64,000 nt of DNA. Source: Chitinasiproducens palmae (GTDB taxonomy: Bacteria; Pseudomonadota; Gammaproteobacteria; Burkholderiales; Burkholderiaceae). How positions within the stretch are numbered: the first letter of the stretch is position 1; every line of letters begins with the position of its first letter. Under the pieces are notes generated by a model. The model worked only from the letters and a program-made list of their open reading frames with translations, was not told the origin of the DNA and searched no databases. This document shows positions 36,109 through 43,980 of this stretch, one piece after another. The stretch is taken from contig NZ_FNLO01000004.1 of NCBI RefSeq assembly GCF_900095735.1, positions 62,001 to 126,000 on the forward strand, read 5' to 3'. Both the position numbers and the translations under genes were made by a program.

Positions 36109-36536
36109 ATTCCGGGAAGTGGGAAGCGGAAAGCGGGAAGCGCCGCCCTCGAAACGAGACGGCGCCAGCGGCACCTGACGCGCGCGCGCGTCAGCGCCGG
36201 ACGCGGCGTCCCGGCCTGGACGCCGCGAAATGATCTCGCGGCCGACCTGGACCGCGCGACGGTCGGTGAACAACGGTCGGTGAACAACGGTCGGCGAATG
36301 ACAGTCGTTGCACGACAGTCATTCAACGATTTCCCGCAGCCTGAAGCGACAGTGCGGCAGCCATCCGGGCGCGGCGCGGCGACGCCACCGCGGCGCGCCG
36401 CAGCACCTGACGCGACGGCGCTTTCCGACCCTGCACGGGCGCCCGCCGCACCTTGCAAGAAAAGCCCGGCGGCGATGCGCCGCCGAGTTTTGGCTGGGGT
36501 ATGCTTCGGCAACATTTCCCGAAGGAGCCCATCAGC
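36109..36536. other. Interval between cysB and the ABC binding-protein gene
   Basis: About 430 bases without a gene. It contains a purine-rich GGGAAG-type run at 36114-36143 and a degenerate 14-bp tandem repeat at 36261-36330. No clear promoter pair was found. Confidence 0.5.
36261..36330. repeat. Degenerate 14-bp tandem repeat, five units
   Basis: Two exact copies of GGTCGGTGAACAAC are followed by three diverging 14-base units that keep the GTCG...AC pattern. Confidence 0.75.
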
Positions 36537-37691
36537 ATGCCCCGCCTCACCCTTCGTTTTCTCGCCGCAGCGCTGCTCGGCGCCATGGCTTTCACCGCAC
36601 AGGCGCAGGTCAAGGTAGGCGTCGACCTGTCGACCACCGGCCCGGCGGCGACCATCGGCATCAGCAGCAAGAACGCATTCCTGATGTGGCCGAAGACGCT
36701 GGGCGGCCAGCCTGCCGAATACATCTTCCTGGACGACGGCACCGACCCCGGCAACGCAGTGCGCAACATCCGCCGGCTGCTCTCCGAGGACAAGGTCGAC
36801 GTGATCGTCGGCCCAACCATCACCCCGGCCGCCCTCGCCGCGCTCGATCCGATCGCCGAAGCCAAGACGCCGATGCTCTCGCTGATCGGCTCCGGATCCG
36901 TGGTCGAACCGCAGACCGGCTCGCGCACCTGGGCATTCAAGATGGCCTCGTCCGATTCGGCATTCGCCGACGTGATGACCCGCTACATGTCCAACCACAA
37001 CGTCAAGACCGTCGCCTTCATCGGCTTCGCGGACGGCTACGGCGAAAACTGGCTCACTGAATTCAAGAAATTCGCCGAGCTGCGCAAGATCAAGCTGGTC
37101 GCGGTCGAGCGCTACAACCGCACCGACACCAGCGTCACCGGCCAGGTGCTGAAGTTGATCGCCGCCAAGCCCGACGCCATCCTGATCGCCGGCGCCGGCA
37201 CGCCGACCGTGCTGCCGCAGCGCACGATCGTCGGCTACAACTACAAGGGCCAGATCTACCAGACCGCCGGCATCGGCACGCCCGACTTCATCAAGCTGGG
37301 CGGCAAGGACGTCGAAGGCACGCTGTTTCCGACCCAGCCGGTGCTGGTCGCCGCCTCGCTGCCCGCCGACAACCCGGTGCGCAAGACCGCACTGGACTTC
37401 GTGAACGCGTACGAAAAGCGATACGGGCCGGGCACCGCCAACCAGTTCTCCGGCGATGCCGCCGGCGTCTACCCGCGCCTGAACGACGCCGTCGCACGTG
37501 CGCTCAAGTCCGGCCAACCCGGCACGCCGGCGTTCCGCCAGGCGCTGCGCGACGCGCTTGAAAACACCAAGGACCTGGTGATCCCGCAAGGCATCGTCAA
37601 CACCAGCGCCAAGGATCACATCGGCCTGGATCAGCGCGCGGTGGTGATGGGCACCGTCAAGAACGGCAAGTTCCAGTACCTCAGCCAGTAA
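36537..37691 (+). CDS. Branched-chain amino-acid-type ABC substrate-binding protein
   Basis: A 384-residue periplasmic binding protein of the LivJ/leucine-binding type. The signal peptide is MPRLTLRFLAAALLGAMAFT with cleavage near AQAQ. The mature part begins VKVGVDLSTTGPAATIGISS and has the two-lobe pattern with DGTDPGNAVRNIRRLL and GFADGYGENW. AAGGAG lies nine bases upstream of ATG 36537. No permease or ATPase genes adjoin, so it is an orphan binding protein here and the ligand is unknown. A tRNA-Leu gene follows. Confidence 0.9.
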   Translation: MPRLTLRFLAAALLGAMAFTAQAQVKVGVDLSTTGPAATIGISSKNAFLMWPKTLGGQPAEYIFLDDGTDPGNAVRNIRRLLSEDKVDVIVGPTITPAALAALDPIAEAKTPMLSLIGSGSVVEPQTGSRTWAFKMASSDSAFADVMTRYMSNHNVKTVAFIGFADGYGENWLTEFKKFAELRKIKLVAVERYNRTDTSVTGQVLKLIAAKPDAILIAGAGTPTVLPQRTIVGYNYKGQIYQTAGIGTPDFIKLGGKDVEGTLFPTQPVLVAASLPADNPVRKTALDFVNAYEKRYGPGTANQFSGDAAGVYPRLNDAVARALKSGQPGTPAFRQALRDALENTKDLVIPQGIVNTSAKDHIGLDQRAVVMGTVKNGKFQYLSQ

Positions 37692-37727
37692 ACCGAAGGC
37701 GCCGTTGCGCCCCGCGCGCAACGGCGC

Positions 37728-37756
37728 TTGCCCGGCAACCCGAAACACGCGATAAT
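37728..37756 (+). promoter_or_regulatory. Predicted promoter of tRNA-Leu
   Basis: TTGCCC and GATAAT are separated by 17 bases, about 50 bases before the tRNA gene. Confidence 0.5.
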
Positions 37757-37807
37757 CGCCGTCTCAGCCGCTCGGCGTCAGGCATCCCTGCCACGTCCTG
37801 CGCGCAT

Positions 37808-37892
37808 GGCCCAGGTGGTGAAATTGGTAGACGCAGGGGACTCAAAATCCCCCGCCGCAAGGCGTGCCGGTTCGATTCCGGCCCTGGGCACC
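37808..37892 (+). tRNA. tRNA-Leu (anticodon CAA)
   Basis: The acceptor arm GCCCAGG pairs with CCTGGGC, followed by A and an encoded CCA. The anticodon arm GGGGA-CTCAAAA-TCCCC exposes CAA, with a class II long variable arm (CCGCCGCAAGGCG). The T-arm is GCCGG-TTCGATT-CCGGC. The gene is intact. Its 3' 52 bases plus one more base are duplicated exactly at 43903, marking it as the integration site of the following island. A terminator follows at 37905. Confidence 0.97.
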
Positions 37893-37893
37893 A
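37841..37893 (+). repeat. Left 53-bp attachment repeat (attL) within tRNA-Leu
   Basis: The stretch from the anticodon loop to one base past the CCA is identical over 53 bases to 43903-43955. The flanking bases differ at both ends, so the identity is sharply bounded, as expected for a recombination core duplicated by integration. Confidence 0.9.
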
Positions 37894-37904
37894 CGAACAA
37901 AAAG

Positions 37905-37934
37905 CAAAGGGCTGCGCTTAGCGCGGCCCTTTTT
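37905..37934 (+). terminator. Terminator after tRNA-Leu
   Basis: AAAGGGCTGCGC-TTA-GCGCGGCCCTTT forms a nearly perfect stem and continues into a T-rich tract. It starts 13 bases after the encoded CCA. Confidence 0.85.
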
Positions 37935-38044
37935 GTTTGTGGGCTTGGAAAGCTGCTTTAAAGCTGGAAGCTCAGCGAAGCGCCGGTACGATGGCGTACG
38001 GCCCCCAGTACGCAGCATAGGCGATACACGTAAGTTGGCGTCGT

Positions 38045-38089
38045 GCCCAAGTGGTGGAATGGTAGGCGCAGGGTAAAGCGACAAAATCC
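38045..38089 (+). pseudogene. 5'-half tRNA-Leu-like remnant
   Basis: GCCCAAGTGGTGGAATGGTA followed by GGCGCAGGG resembles the acceptor, D-arm and anticodon-arm start of a tRNA-Leu. The similarity ends after ACAAAATCC, the point where the attachment repeat begins in the intact gene. No matching 3' half follows, so it cannot fold as a tRNA. Confidence 0.55.
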
Positions 38090-38600
38090 GATCCATCATG
38101 GAGAAATGCTATGGATAGACCCATCATTTGGTGAAAACACGGGGCGGCTCAGTCCAGGTTAACTTCTGAGTACCGCCCGCAAATTGGAAGGTTCACAGTA
38201 AGGGGCCAAGAGCGGGCGACGGGCATCTAAAGCAAAGCAACAGCGCGCGACTCCGGATCGAGTGCATGTACCCTGAACGCCGCGTCTTTAGCAGCGGCAG
38301 TAGCCAAATTGAAAATGATTCCCTTGCCGCAAGTTGGGCTCGTTCGATTCTGGTCTTGCGTAACAACACTTTGGCAAAGAGCCACCGTGTCCCGATCTAT
38401 GTCCTTTGCGCATCCATCACGTGGGACGAACTTCGGTATAGCGACGCAACCGAGCGATGCGCGTGCTCCCGGCCCAGTTCAGACGCGGCCGTTTGATCCG
38501 ATGCGTTGGTGAGCGGCCAATCTGTCCGGTGACAGCCACATTCGGCGGCTCGACCTCGAAGGCGCCAACGCAGCCGAGTACCGCGCCGCTAACAAGCCGT

Positions 38601-39563
38601 TCAGTACCGCCGGAGCGGCCACACAAAGCGCTGCCATAGATACTCAGCGGCAGCGTCCGCTGACAAGCGTTGCATATCGAACTTTTTCTCATGTGCAAAC
38701 GATCCCATTGACATCGCCGCCTGGAACCGAAGGTCATCACCTTGGGAGAGGGACAAGATCTCGTTATAGCTGTTGTTCGACATGTTCCTGCCCTCGGAAT
38801 AGGCGATGCCGTTCTCTGAATACAGACCTCCTATCCAGACACGGCCGATACACGTACTCTTGCCGTCGACAAACAGTTCGGCCCGAAAGTCGGTGGCTGT
38901 CGTAACCTGAAAATCCGTTTGAATACGCGGTTCCTGCTGGGAAACGGCGTCGAGGTTGGTCTCGAACAAATTCTTGATTGTCATAAAGCCATTTTTCAGA
39001 AAATGGCGCTTATCGACGTCCGTGGGAGCCCTTTTCAGCGATGGAATGAGAGTTGTGACTGGCAGCGCGACAACCGATTTAGCGGCCTCGGCACTGGGCC
39101 CCGGGAAATCTCTGTGCTGAACTTGCGTCGTAGCTCCAGGAAAACGAGGGCGGGCTGTAGGCTTCGCTCGGTTCCGATTAATCCCATCGACCAAAGCTTG
39201 CCGTGCCGCGCCCTCGTCCATTCCAGCAATACGGATCTGCACGATTGACTTGAATAGGCCGGACGGATTGCAGTTACGCACCATCACCGGCACCAGCTTC
39301 ATCTCCTGTCCTTGCGGATCCTGTCCGAATGCCGCCGCCCACTCCGGCGATGCGAACTGAGAACGGAGATAATCCGGCGACAAGACCATCACGGTCCGCT
39401 TCGCCTTAGCTGCAGCCTTCTGCATTTCCAAGACAAAATTACTGCCTGGCCGAAAATCCCAAACTTGGACGATAACGGTGAAACCCTCTTCTTCCAGCAC
39501 ATAGCTGATCCATTGAGCCCAGTCAGTGTCAGCGTTGGTATAGCTAATGAAGAAATCCGTCAT
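38601..39563 (-). CDS. TIR-domain protein
   Basis: A 320-residue protein with an N-terminal TIR domain (about residues 1-130). FFISYTNADTDWAQWISYVL is the first strand and helix, VWDFRPGSNF the BB-loop region, and VLSPDYLRSQFASPEWAAAF holds Glu74 at the position of the NADase glutamate. The C-terminal half (about 180-320) has no family I recognise and may be a sensing domain. Bacterial TIR proteins often cleave NAD+ or make NAD-derived signals in antiphage defence. It lies on the tRNA-Leu island. The GGAA upstream is a weak ribosome binding site. Confidence 0.85.
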   Translation of the reverse strand: MTDFFISYTNADTDWAQWISYVLEEEGFTVIVQVWDFRPGSNFVLEMQKAAAKAKRTVMVLSPDYLRSQFASPEWAAAFGQDPQGQEMKLVPVMVRNCNPSGLFKSIVQIRIAGMDEGAARQALVDGINRNRAKPTARPRFPGATTQVQHRDFPGPSAEAAKSVVALPVTTLIPSLKRAPTDVDKRHFLKNGFMTIKNLFETNLDAVSQQEPRIQTDFQVTTATDFRAELFVDGKSTCIGRVWIGGLYSENGIAYSEGRNMSNNSYNEILSLSQGDDLRFQAAMSMGSFAHEKKFDMQRLSADAAAEYLWQRFVWPLRRY

Positions 39564-39614
39564 GTTTTCCGGGGAGGTGCGGTCACGGCTTTGACATTCA
39601 TCCTAGCGCTTGAT

Positions 39615-40330
39615 TGTACTGTATTGAGCCAGCAGAACCTGCTCAGGTTAAGCGGCTAAAGCAAATAACTCAGCCAGGGGTCTTGATGCCGAGCGCCTGA
39701 TGCGGGCGTCGGTGGTTATAAACGCGCATCCAAGCGCCGATCACGCGGCTGGCGTTTTGGATTGTCTCGAAGCAATGCCGATGCACGCAATGTTCCTTGA
39801 GCGTGCGGATCACGCGTTCGACCATGCCGTTCTGTTGCGGGCAATGCGACGTGATGAACTCCTGGCGCAAGCCGTAGCTGCGCACGAGTGCGCTGTCGCT
39901 GCGTGAGGTGAACCAAGCAGTTGTCCGAGCACAGTAGAAACGGCGCCGGCACGCGGCCCAGCGTTTCAAAGCGTGCGATCAAGGCGTGTTCCAGCGCGCT
40001 GCCTGCGGTGCAGGCCTTGCCGCTTCGCAACAGGTGTCAGCCGAGCAACTCACGAGTATGACAGCGCTCGTACTGCTCGCGCACATCCTGGGGATTGGCC
40101 CGCAAGGCATTCTCCATGCCCGCTTGCCGTCATCGACCCGTTGTTCGACTTCCGAGGGCGACAAATCGTATTGGCGGCTAGCCTCGGCCACTGCACTCTT
40201 ACCTTGAATGGTGTCCAGCAGCAACGCGCTTTTGCGCCCCGCCGTCCACCGTTTGATGTCTTCTTCCATCTTCGTGCTCAACGCCGTTGCCTCGATTATG
40301 ACGTGAGCAGGTTTTCACTGTGTCAGCACA
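39615..40330 (-). mobile_element. Decayed IS3-family insertion sequence
   Basis: The orfA start MSTKMEEDIKRWTAGRKSAL and part of its HTH (VAEASRQYDLSPSEVEQ) are recognisable at 40281 downwards. The C-terminal integrase core of orfB (ITSHCPQQNGMVERVIRTLK, VYNHRRPHQALG) lies at 39969-39670. Reading shifts frame several times and most of the middle is missing. AACCTGCTCA occurs in opposite orientation near both ends, probably part of the terminal inverted repeats. The ends given are approximate. The element is not functional. Confidence 0.75.
39648..40281 (-). pseudogene. IS3-family transposase remnants (orfA and orfB, frameshifted)
   Basis: The first ~50 residues of OrfA are in frame, then a shift occurs after VDDGKR. 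OrfB appears only as its C-terminal part with at least two more shifts, including a +1 shift just before the original stop near 39648. The DDE core is incomplete, so no transposase can be made. Confidence 0.75.
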
Positions 40331-40340
40331 TCGCGCCATA

Positions 40341-40704
40341 GACAGCGCGGATGCCGGGTCAAGGGGTTGGTGCGGCCCGCAGCCCTACGGGCGAGGACAC
40401 GGCCCCTTGACGCGGCAGGAGTGCCCACACGCTGCGCCCGGGGGGTAGGTGTTCAGGGCCATCGGCCCGTAACCCCTACCCCCGAGGTTCCCGCCGGCGA
40501 GGGTGGAGAGTCCAGAGAGGCAAAGCCTCTTTGGGAACTGTCTTCACCGATGGCGGCCGATGTCGCACTCAATCGGGAAAACCTATTGATAGCCACAAAA
40601 ACAAGACAATTTCTGCGTGAAACCTTTTTGCCTGTTTCCTCTACAAAGCACCAAAAAAATCCCACGCCTTGTAAAATAGCGTTACCTAAAGCACGGGGAC
40701 AACC
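40341..40704. other. GC-rich inverted-repeat block upstream of the VbhA-like gene
   Basis: A gene-free stretch with two strong dyads. GTCAAGGGG (40359) and CCCCTTGAC (40403) enclose a smaller inverted repeat. GGGGGTAGG (40441) and CCTACCCCC (40475) enclose GGGCC-ATC-GGCCC. It differs in composition from the AT-rich genes that follow and looks like plasmid-type non-coding DNA; its role is unknown. Confidence 0.5.
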
Positions 40705-40929
40705 ATGGCTGAGATGGGTTCGCACGAAACGGAACTAAGTAAAACGATATCAGGTGCTGAGCGCGACCGGCGTGCAGCGGCCGTCAATTACGCACGCGCA
40801 TCAGTCGGCTTGGCGGGATCCTCGCTCAGTGCAGCAGATGAAGAACATGCTCAACGGTTCATCGACGGGAGCATTGACCTCGAAGAGTTTGTGCAACCGC
40901 GTAGTGCCTTGGCAAGCCCAAAAGCTTAG
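40705..40929 (+). CDS. VbhA-like antitoxin, orphan
   Basis: A 74-residue protein resembling the small VbhA antitoxin that blocks Fic-type AMP transferase VbhT. The matching part is RRAAAVNYARASVGLAGSSL, followed by a helix ending GSIDLEEFV. In the family, the inhibitory helix carries [S/T]xxxE[G/N], whose Glu competes with ATP gamma-phosphate in Fic. Here the stretch is S33-VGL-A37-G38, so the Glu is Ala. No Fic gene (HPFxxGNG motif) is found next to it. CACGGGGACAACC precedes ATG 40705. It may be a relic on the island. Confidence 0.6.
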   Translation: MAEMGSHETELSKTISGAERDRRAAAVNYARASVGLAGSSLSAADEEHAQRFIDGSIDLEEFVQPRSALASPKA

Positions 40930-41198
40930 TCATGACGAAGAAAATATAGGTGGTTGAAGCCAGTGCAGGATAGGCTGTCGCCGGTATATGTATTGCGCCA
41001 ACAGTGCAAACATTCAAAAAGGAAGCGAACGGAGGTCGAGGTTTGTAGTTGCCTAAAGGCCGGAGCTGCGATTGCGAGAACCATGCATAAAGAAAATTGG
41101 CCTCAATTGTCGACTATGCACGCCAAAAATAGTGATTCGACTTACCAGAAATTTCGCTAATAAAGTTGTAGATAACGTAAGGACATGAGGGTGAGCAC

Positions 41199-42260
41199 AT
41201 GGCGACGGAGAAGAGCGTTTCGTTCAGAAGCAACCTTGAGTCGAATTCGCTCGACTTGATTCGAAAGATCGGTTGGAACTGCGCAAGAACATCCGAGTTG
41301 ATTGCCGGCATGGTTTCTCAGCTTGCAGCGTATACCGAAGAGGGTGTCCCCATGTCGCCCTCAGTTTTCATCTGCAGTTCAGTTTCACAGCTTCTGAAAC
41401 TTGCAGGGATCGGGGAGCACATTCCTCTTTCCGCAGAGGTTCCTCTTGAATCTGCTGGAGCCCGAATTCTCAAAGATGCAGCGCCATTGTGCTTTGGACA
41501 GTGGAGAATCTACATCGAGAGGTCAGCTGACGGACAAAAATGTAAATACGGGGTTTTTTGTGGTACTAGCGATCCGTCTTCACTAACTATTGACGAGGTA
41601 GTTCTTGATGAATATGACGAATCTTTTCCTGTCGTGCGAATTTCGCAAAGTGCCACGAACAAAGTTGAGGTTAGATCCAGTGCCGGCGATGGAGTAGAAT
41701 TTCGTTTTAATAACGATCCAGACGTCAAAGAAATTAAAGTTCATTACCACATTAGCAGACTTGCACAAGCCATAGCCCGCAAAAGTGGACAGCACGCTGA
41801 CCTATTCGCTGGTTACATTGATCGAATTCTCTCCACGGCAATTCAAGACTGCCACGGCACATTAATCGCCGTACTGCCTTCTAATCAGAACGAACTGCCA
41901 CAAGATTTTTCTGATCTAGTTCGATTAGATCCACCATTTCACTTATACGATCGGTTTCAGCGACATATTGCCGAGGGGAAGACGGCCTCGTCAGTGAGTC
42001 GCCTGCAAGCTGCATCGGAACTCATTTCAGGATTTATTGATAGCGACGGCATCACTGTATTCAATGATGCTGGTTTCGTTCTCGGCTATCGTGCATTCGT
42101 CAATGGTGATGCTGTGCCCCCCCCGATTATGGGCGGAGCTAGGAGTAGAGCGTTTAGAACACTGGGAGAGTTGGTTGGCAGATCAATCTTGGCCGCTTTT
42201 TTTCGATCACAGGATGGTAGAACCGAGTATCTCCAGGTAGATGCGGAGGGAGAAAAATGA
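41199..42260 (+). CDS. DisA_N/DAC-like domain protein with N-terminal sensor-like region
   Basis: A 353-residue cytosolic protein. The C-terminal ~135 residues follow the diadenylate cyclase (DisA_N) pattern. HGTLIAVLPS (219-228) matches the first strand and D283-G284-I285 stands for the DGA motif. GGARSRAF (312-319) stands for GTRHR, with R315 and R317 kept and His replaced by Ser; SQDGRTEYL (337-345) is the final strand. The N-terminal ~200 residues are an unassigned, probably sensory region. If active it would make c-di-AMP or a related dinucleotide, rare in this bacterial group. It overlaps the next gene by four bases (ATGA). The assignment is by motif reading only. Confidence 0.6.
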   Translation: MATEKSVSFRSNLESNSLDLIRKIGWNCARTSELIAGMVSQLAAYTEEGVPMSPSVFICSSVSQLLKLAGIGEHIPLSAEVPLESAGARILKDAAPLCFGQWRIYIERSADGQKCKYGVFCGTSDPSSLTIDEVVLDEYDESFPVVRISQSATNKVEVRSSAGDGVEFRFNNDPDVKEIKVHYHISRLAQAIARKSGQHADLFAGYIDRILSTAIQDCHGTLIAVLPSNQNELPQDFSDLVRLDPPFHLYDRFQRHIAEGKTASSVSRLQAASELISGFIDSDGITVFNDAGFVLGYRAFVNGDAVPPPIMGGARSRAFRTLGELVGRSILAAFFRSQDGRTEYLQVDAEGEK

Positions 42261-43570
42261 ATGCAATCGTAGCTTGGAAGGAACCGCAAGGCACCGTCGT
42301 CCCAAGGTCTGCCGACAATGCAGTCGTTATTGCTGGCGTTGCAAAAAATCTGAGTACACGAGATCAGAAACAGATCGTAGCTGCTTTCGAATCTGAATCT
42401 TTTGAGATGATGGCCGGCTTTGTACTGAATAAGGCTTTATCTCAGTTGAAGCGTGCCTTAGCGTCGATGGGCATGACATTTGTAGGGGAGATGCTTGGTC
42501 GTGCCGACATCAACGAAGATTCGGTCCCGACCGTCAGTATTTCAGATTATGAGGCCATAACCCTCGCGAGAGAGTTAGGCGTAATTAATTCAACAGATGC
42601 AAAGCGCCTAACTCAACATCTTGAACTACTGGCACACTTCGACAGTCTCAACACAGACGACGCAGAAAGCGAAGAAATGGCGCGTGAAGAAGCGCTGTCG
42701 TTTCTCAGAACTTGTGTTAATGCAGTGTTGGGACGTGAGGGCAACGTAGCACCTGCCGAGTTTATTACGTTCCGCTCTGAGCTTGAGAGCCGTACTTTTA
42801 AAGAAGCAGATCCTGAGCTAGTGACATTACAAGTAGCTCCCTACTTCTTTAAAAAGACAACGCTTAGCATTTTGCTTGCAGGTGCTAAGACTAAAACAGG
42901 CGCTCAGTTCGAACACACTCTTGGAAATATCGTCGTGATCGTCCCGTCTATTTGGGAAAGCCTGCGCGACTCTGAAAAATACTCCGTCGGCCAAGCTTAC
43001 GCTGAGGCCGTGAGTGCGGGTTCGAGTGCAGTAGTTCTTGCACTCAAAAAAGCCTTGTCCTCAGTTCAGGGCTTTGACTTCGTCCCAGAATCGCTTCGAT
43101 CACAATCATTTACAGCAGCCGCATCGAATGTCATCAGCGTGCATACCGCGATGAACAATTTCTACAACGAACCTTCGGCGATACAAGCCCTATCTCGGCT
43201 AGGCTCCACAATCCCATGGCCAGCTTTTCCTATCTGCATGTCCGCGATCTTGGCAGTAAAACTTGGAAACAGGTATGGCACGTCGAACGCTGCAATTCCT
43301 ATTGCTGACGAACTACTGCAACGGCTCACAAAAAATCAGTGGGACTACTATCTTAACGAATGTTTGCCGGGGGATGAACTAGTTCTGCAAAAGCTAAGTT
43401 GGTATGAAGGGCCTCTTAAGAGATGGATTTCATTAGTCGATCAATTTGGCCTTCCGGCGAAGGCAGACAAATCTCCATTAGTAACGCGGTTACTCGCAGC
43501 CAGCCGTCGCAAAGACACGCAGGCGTCTGCAAACGCAGCCAAAGCCCTATTGGAAGCAATGCGCAAGTAA
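42257..43570 (+). CDS. Protein of unknown function, partner of the DAC-like protein
   Basis: A 437-residue, mostly helical soluble protein that I do not recognise. No signal peptide, convincing membrane segment, P-loop or nuclease motif is visible. Features include an Asp/Glu-rich helix (about 130-150), a strand-rich stretch GNIVVIVPSIWESLRDSE, and a C-terminal WYEGPLKRWISLVDQFGL region with a basic tail. A strong GGAGGGAG site precedes ATG 42257, inside the end of the DAC-like gene, so the two are translationally coupled and likely act together. It could be the effector or regulator of the nucleotide signal; this is inference. Codon use is AT-richer than in the core genes. Confidence 0.7.
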   Translation: MNAIVAWKEPQGTVVPRSADNAVVIAGVAKNLSTRDQKQIVAAFESESFEMMAGFVLNKALSQLKRALASMGMTFVGEMLGRADINEDSVPTVSISDYEAITLARELGVINSTDAKRLTQHLELLAHFDSLNTDDAESEEMAREEALSFLRTCVNAVLGREGNVAPAEFITFRSELESRTFKEADPELVTLQVAPYFFKKTTLSILLAGAKTKTGAQFEHTLGNIVVIVPSIWESLRDSEKYSVGQAYAEAVSAGSSAVVLALKKALSSVQGFDFVPESLRSQSFTAAASNVISVHTAMNNFYNEPSAIQALSRLGSTIPWPAFPICMSAILAVKLGNRYGTSNAAIPIADELLQRLTKNQWDYYLNECLPGDELVLQKLSWYEGPLKRWISLVDQFGLPAKADKSPLVTRLLAASRRKDTQASANAAKALLEAMRK

Positions 43571-43734
43571 ATCTCAGCGTCGAATAATGAACAGTGTGCA
43601 GCGCCCCCATTCGACCCTGAACATTCAGGCGTTATTTCTGCTTCGCCGTCGTTTAGGTACCAAGGCAGTGACTGCGACGACTACGAATGACCATTCGCTT
43701 AACCACATAGTTCGACTGGGCATGGAGCACACAG

Positions 43735-43787
43735 CTGGTGACTGTACCTGTACTGTAATTTCGGTACAGCACAGGTACAGTCACCAG
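43735..43787. repeat. Large perfect-arm palindrome near attR
   Basis: CTGGTGACTGTACCTGT (43735-43751) and its exact reverse complement (43771-43787) enclose an inner CTGTA/TACAG dyad. Four T follow on the plus strand. It could end the DAC operon transcript, or be a binding site for a dimeric protein or recombinase close to the island end. Confidence 0.8.
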
Positions 43788-43902
43788 TTTTCACCAATTC
43801 AGCTAAAATACGCTAGCCTACTGATTTAAAACTGGTTTTACCTATTTCAACCTACGCTATAATTCGCCCCATTTCTCTGTAGAAACACTGTAAATCACCG
43901 AT

Positions 43903-43955
43903 TCAAAATCCCCCGCCGCAAGGCGTGCCGGTTCGATTCCGGCCCTGGGCACCAC
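43903..43955 (+). repeat. Right 53-bp attachment repeat (attR)
   Basis: An exact 53-base copy of the tRNA-Leu 3' part (37841-37893). No tRNA 5' half precedes it, so it is not a functional tRNA. It bounds an island of about 6.06 kb. Confidence 0.9.
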
Positions 43956-43980
43956 ACTGGATTTTCTGTAGTTTTCGCAA

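Larger units (their letters stand above)
37893..38600. other. Left end of the island, gene-free
   Basis: About 700 bases holding the tRNA terminator (37905), a 5'-half tRNA-Leu-like remnant (38045) and short open frames with no resemblance to any family I know. No integrase gene is seen at this end. Confidence 0.5.

Noticed and set aside
40441-40483. Nested hairpin considered as an integron attC site
   Set aside because: The conserved attC core ends were not found and no integrase or cassette array is present.
43858-43863. TATAAT hexamer before attR considered as a promoter
   Set aside because: No acceptable -35 lies at the right distance and nothing downstream needs it before the terminator at 43981.
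37893-43902. Search for an integrase or recombinase gene in the island
   Set aside because: No frame shows tyrosine recombinase (R...HxxR...Y) or serine recombinase motifs. Only the IS3 remnant carries recombination-type sequence.
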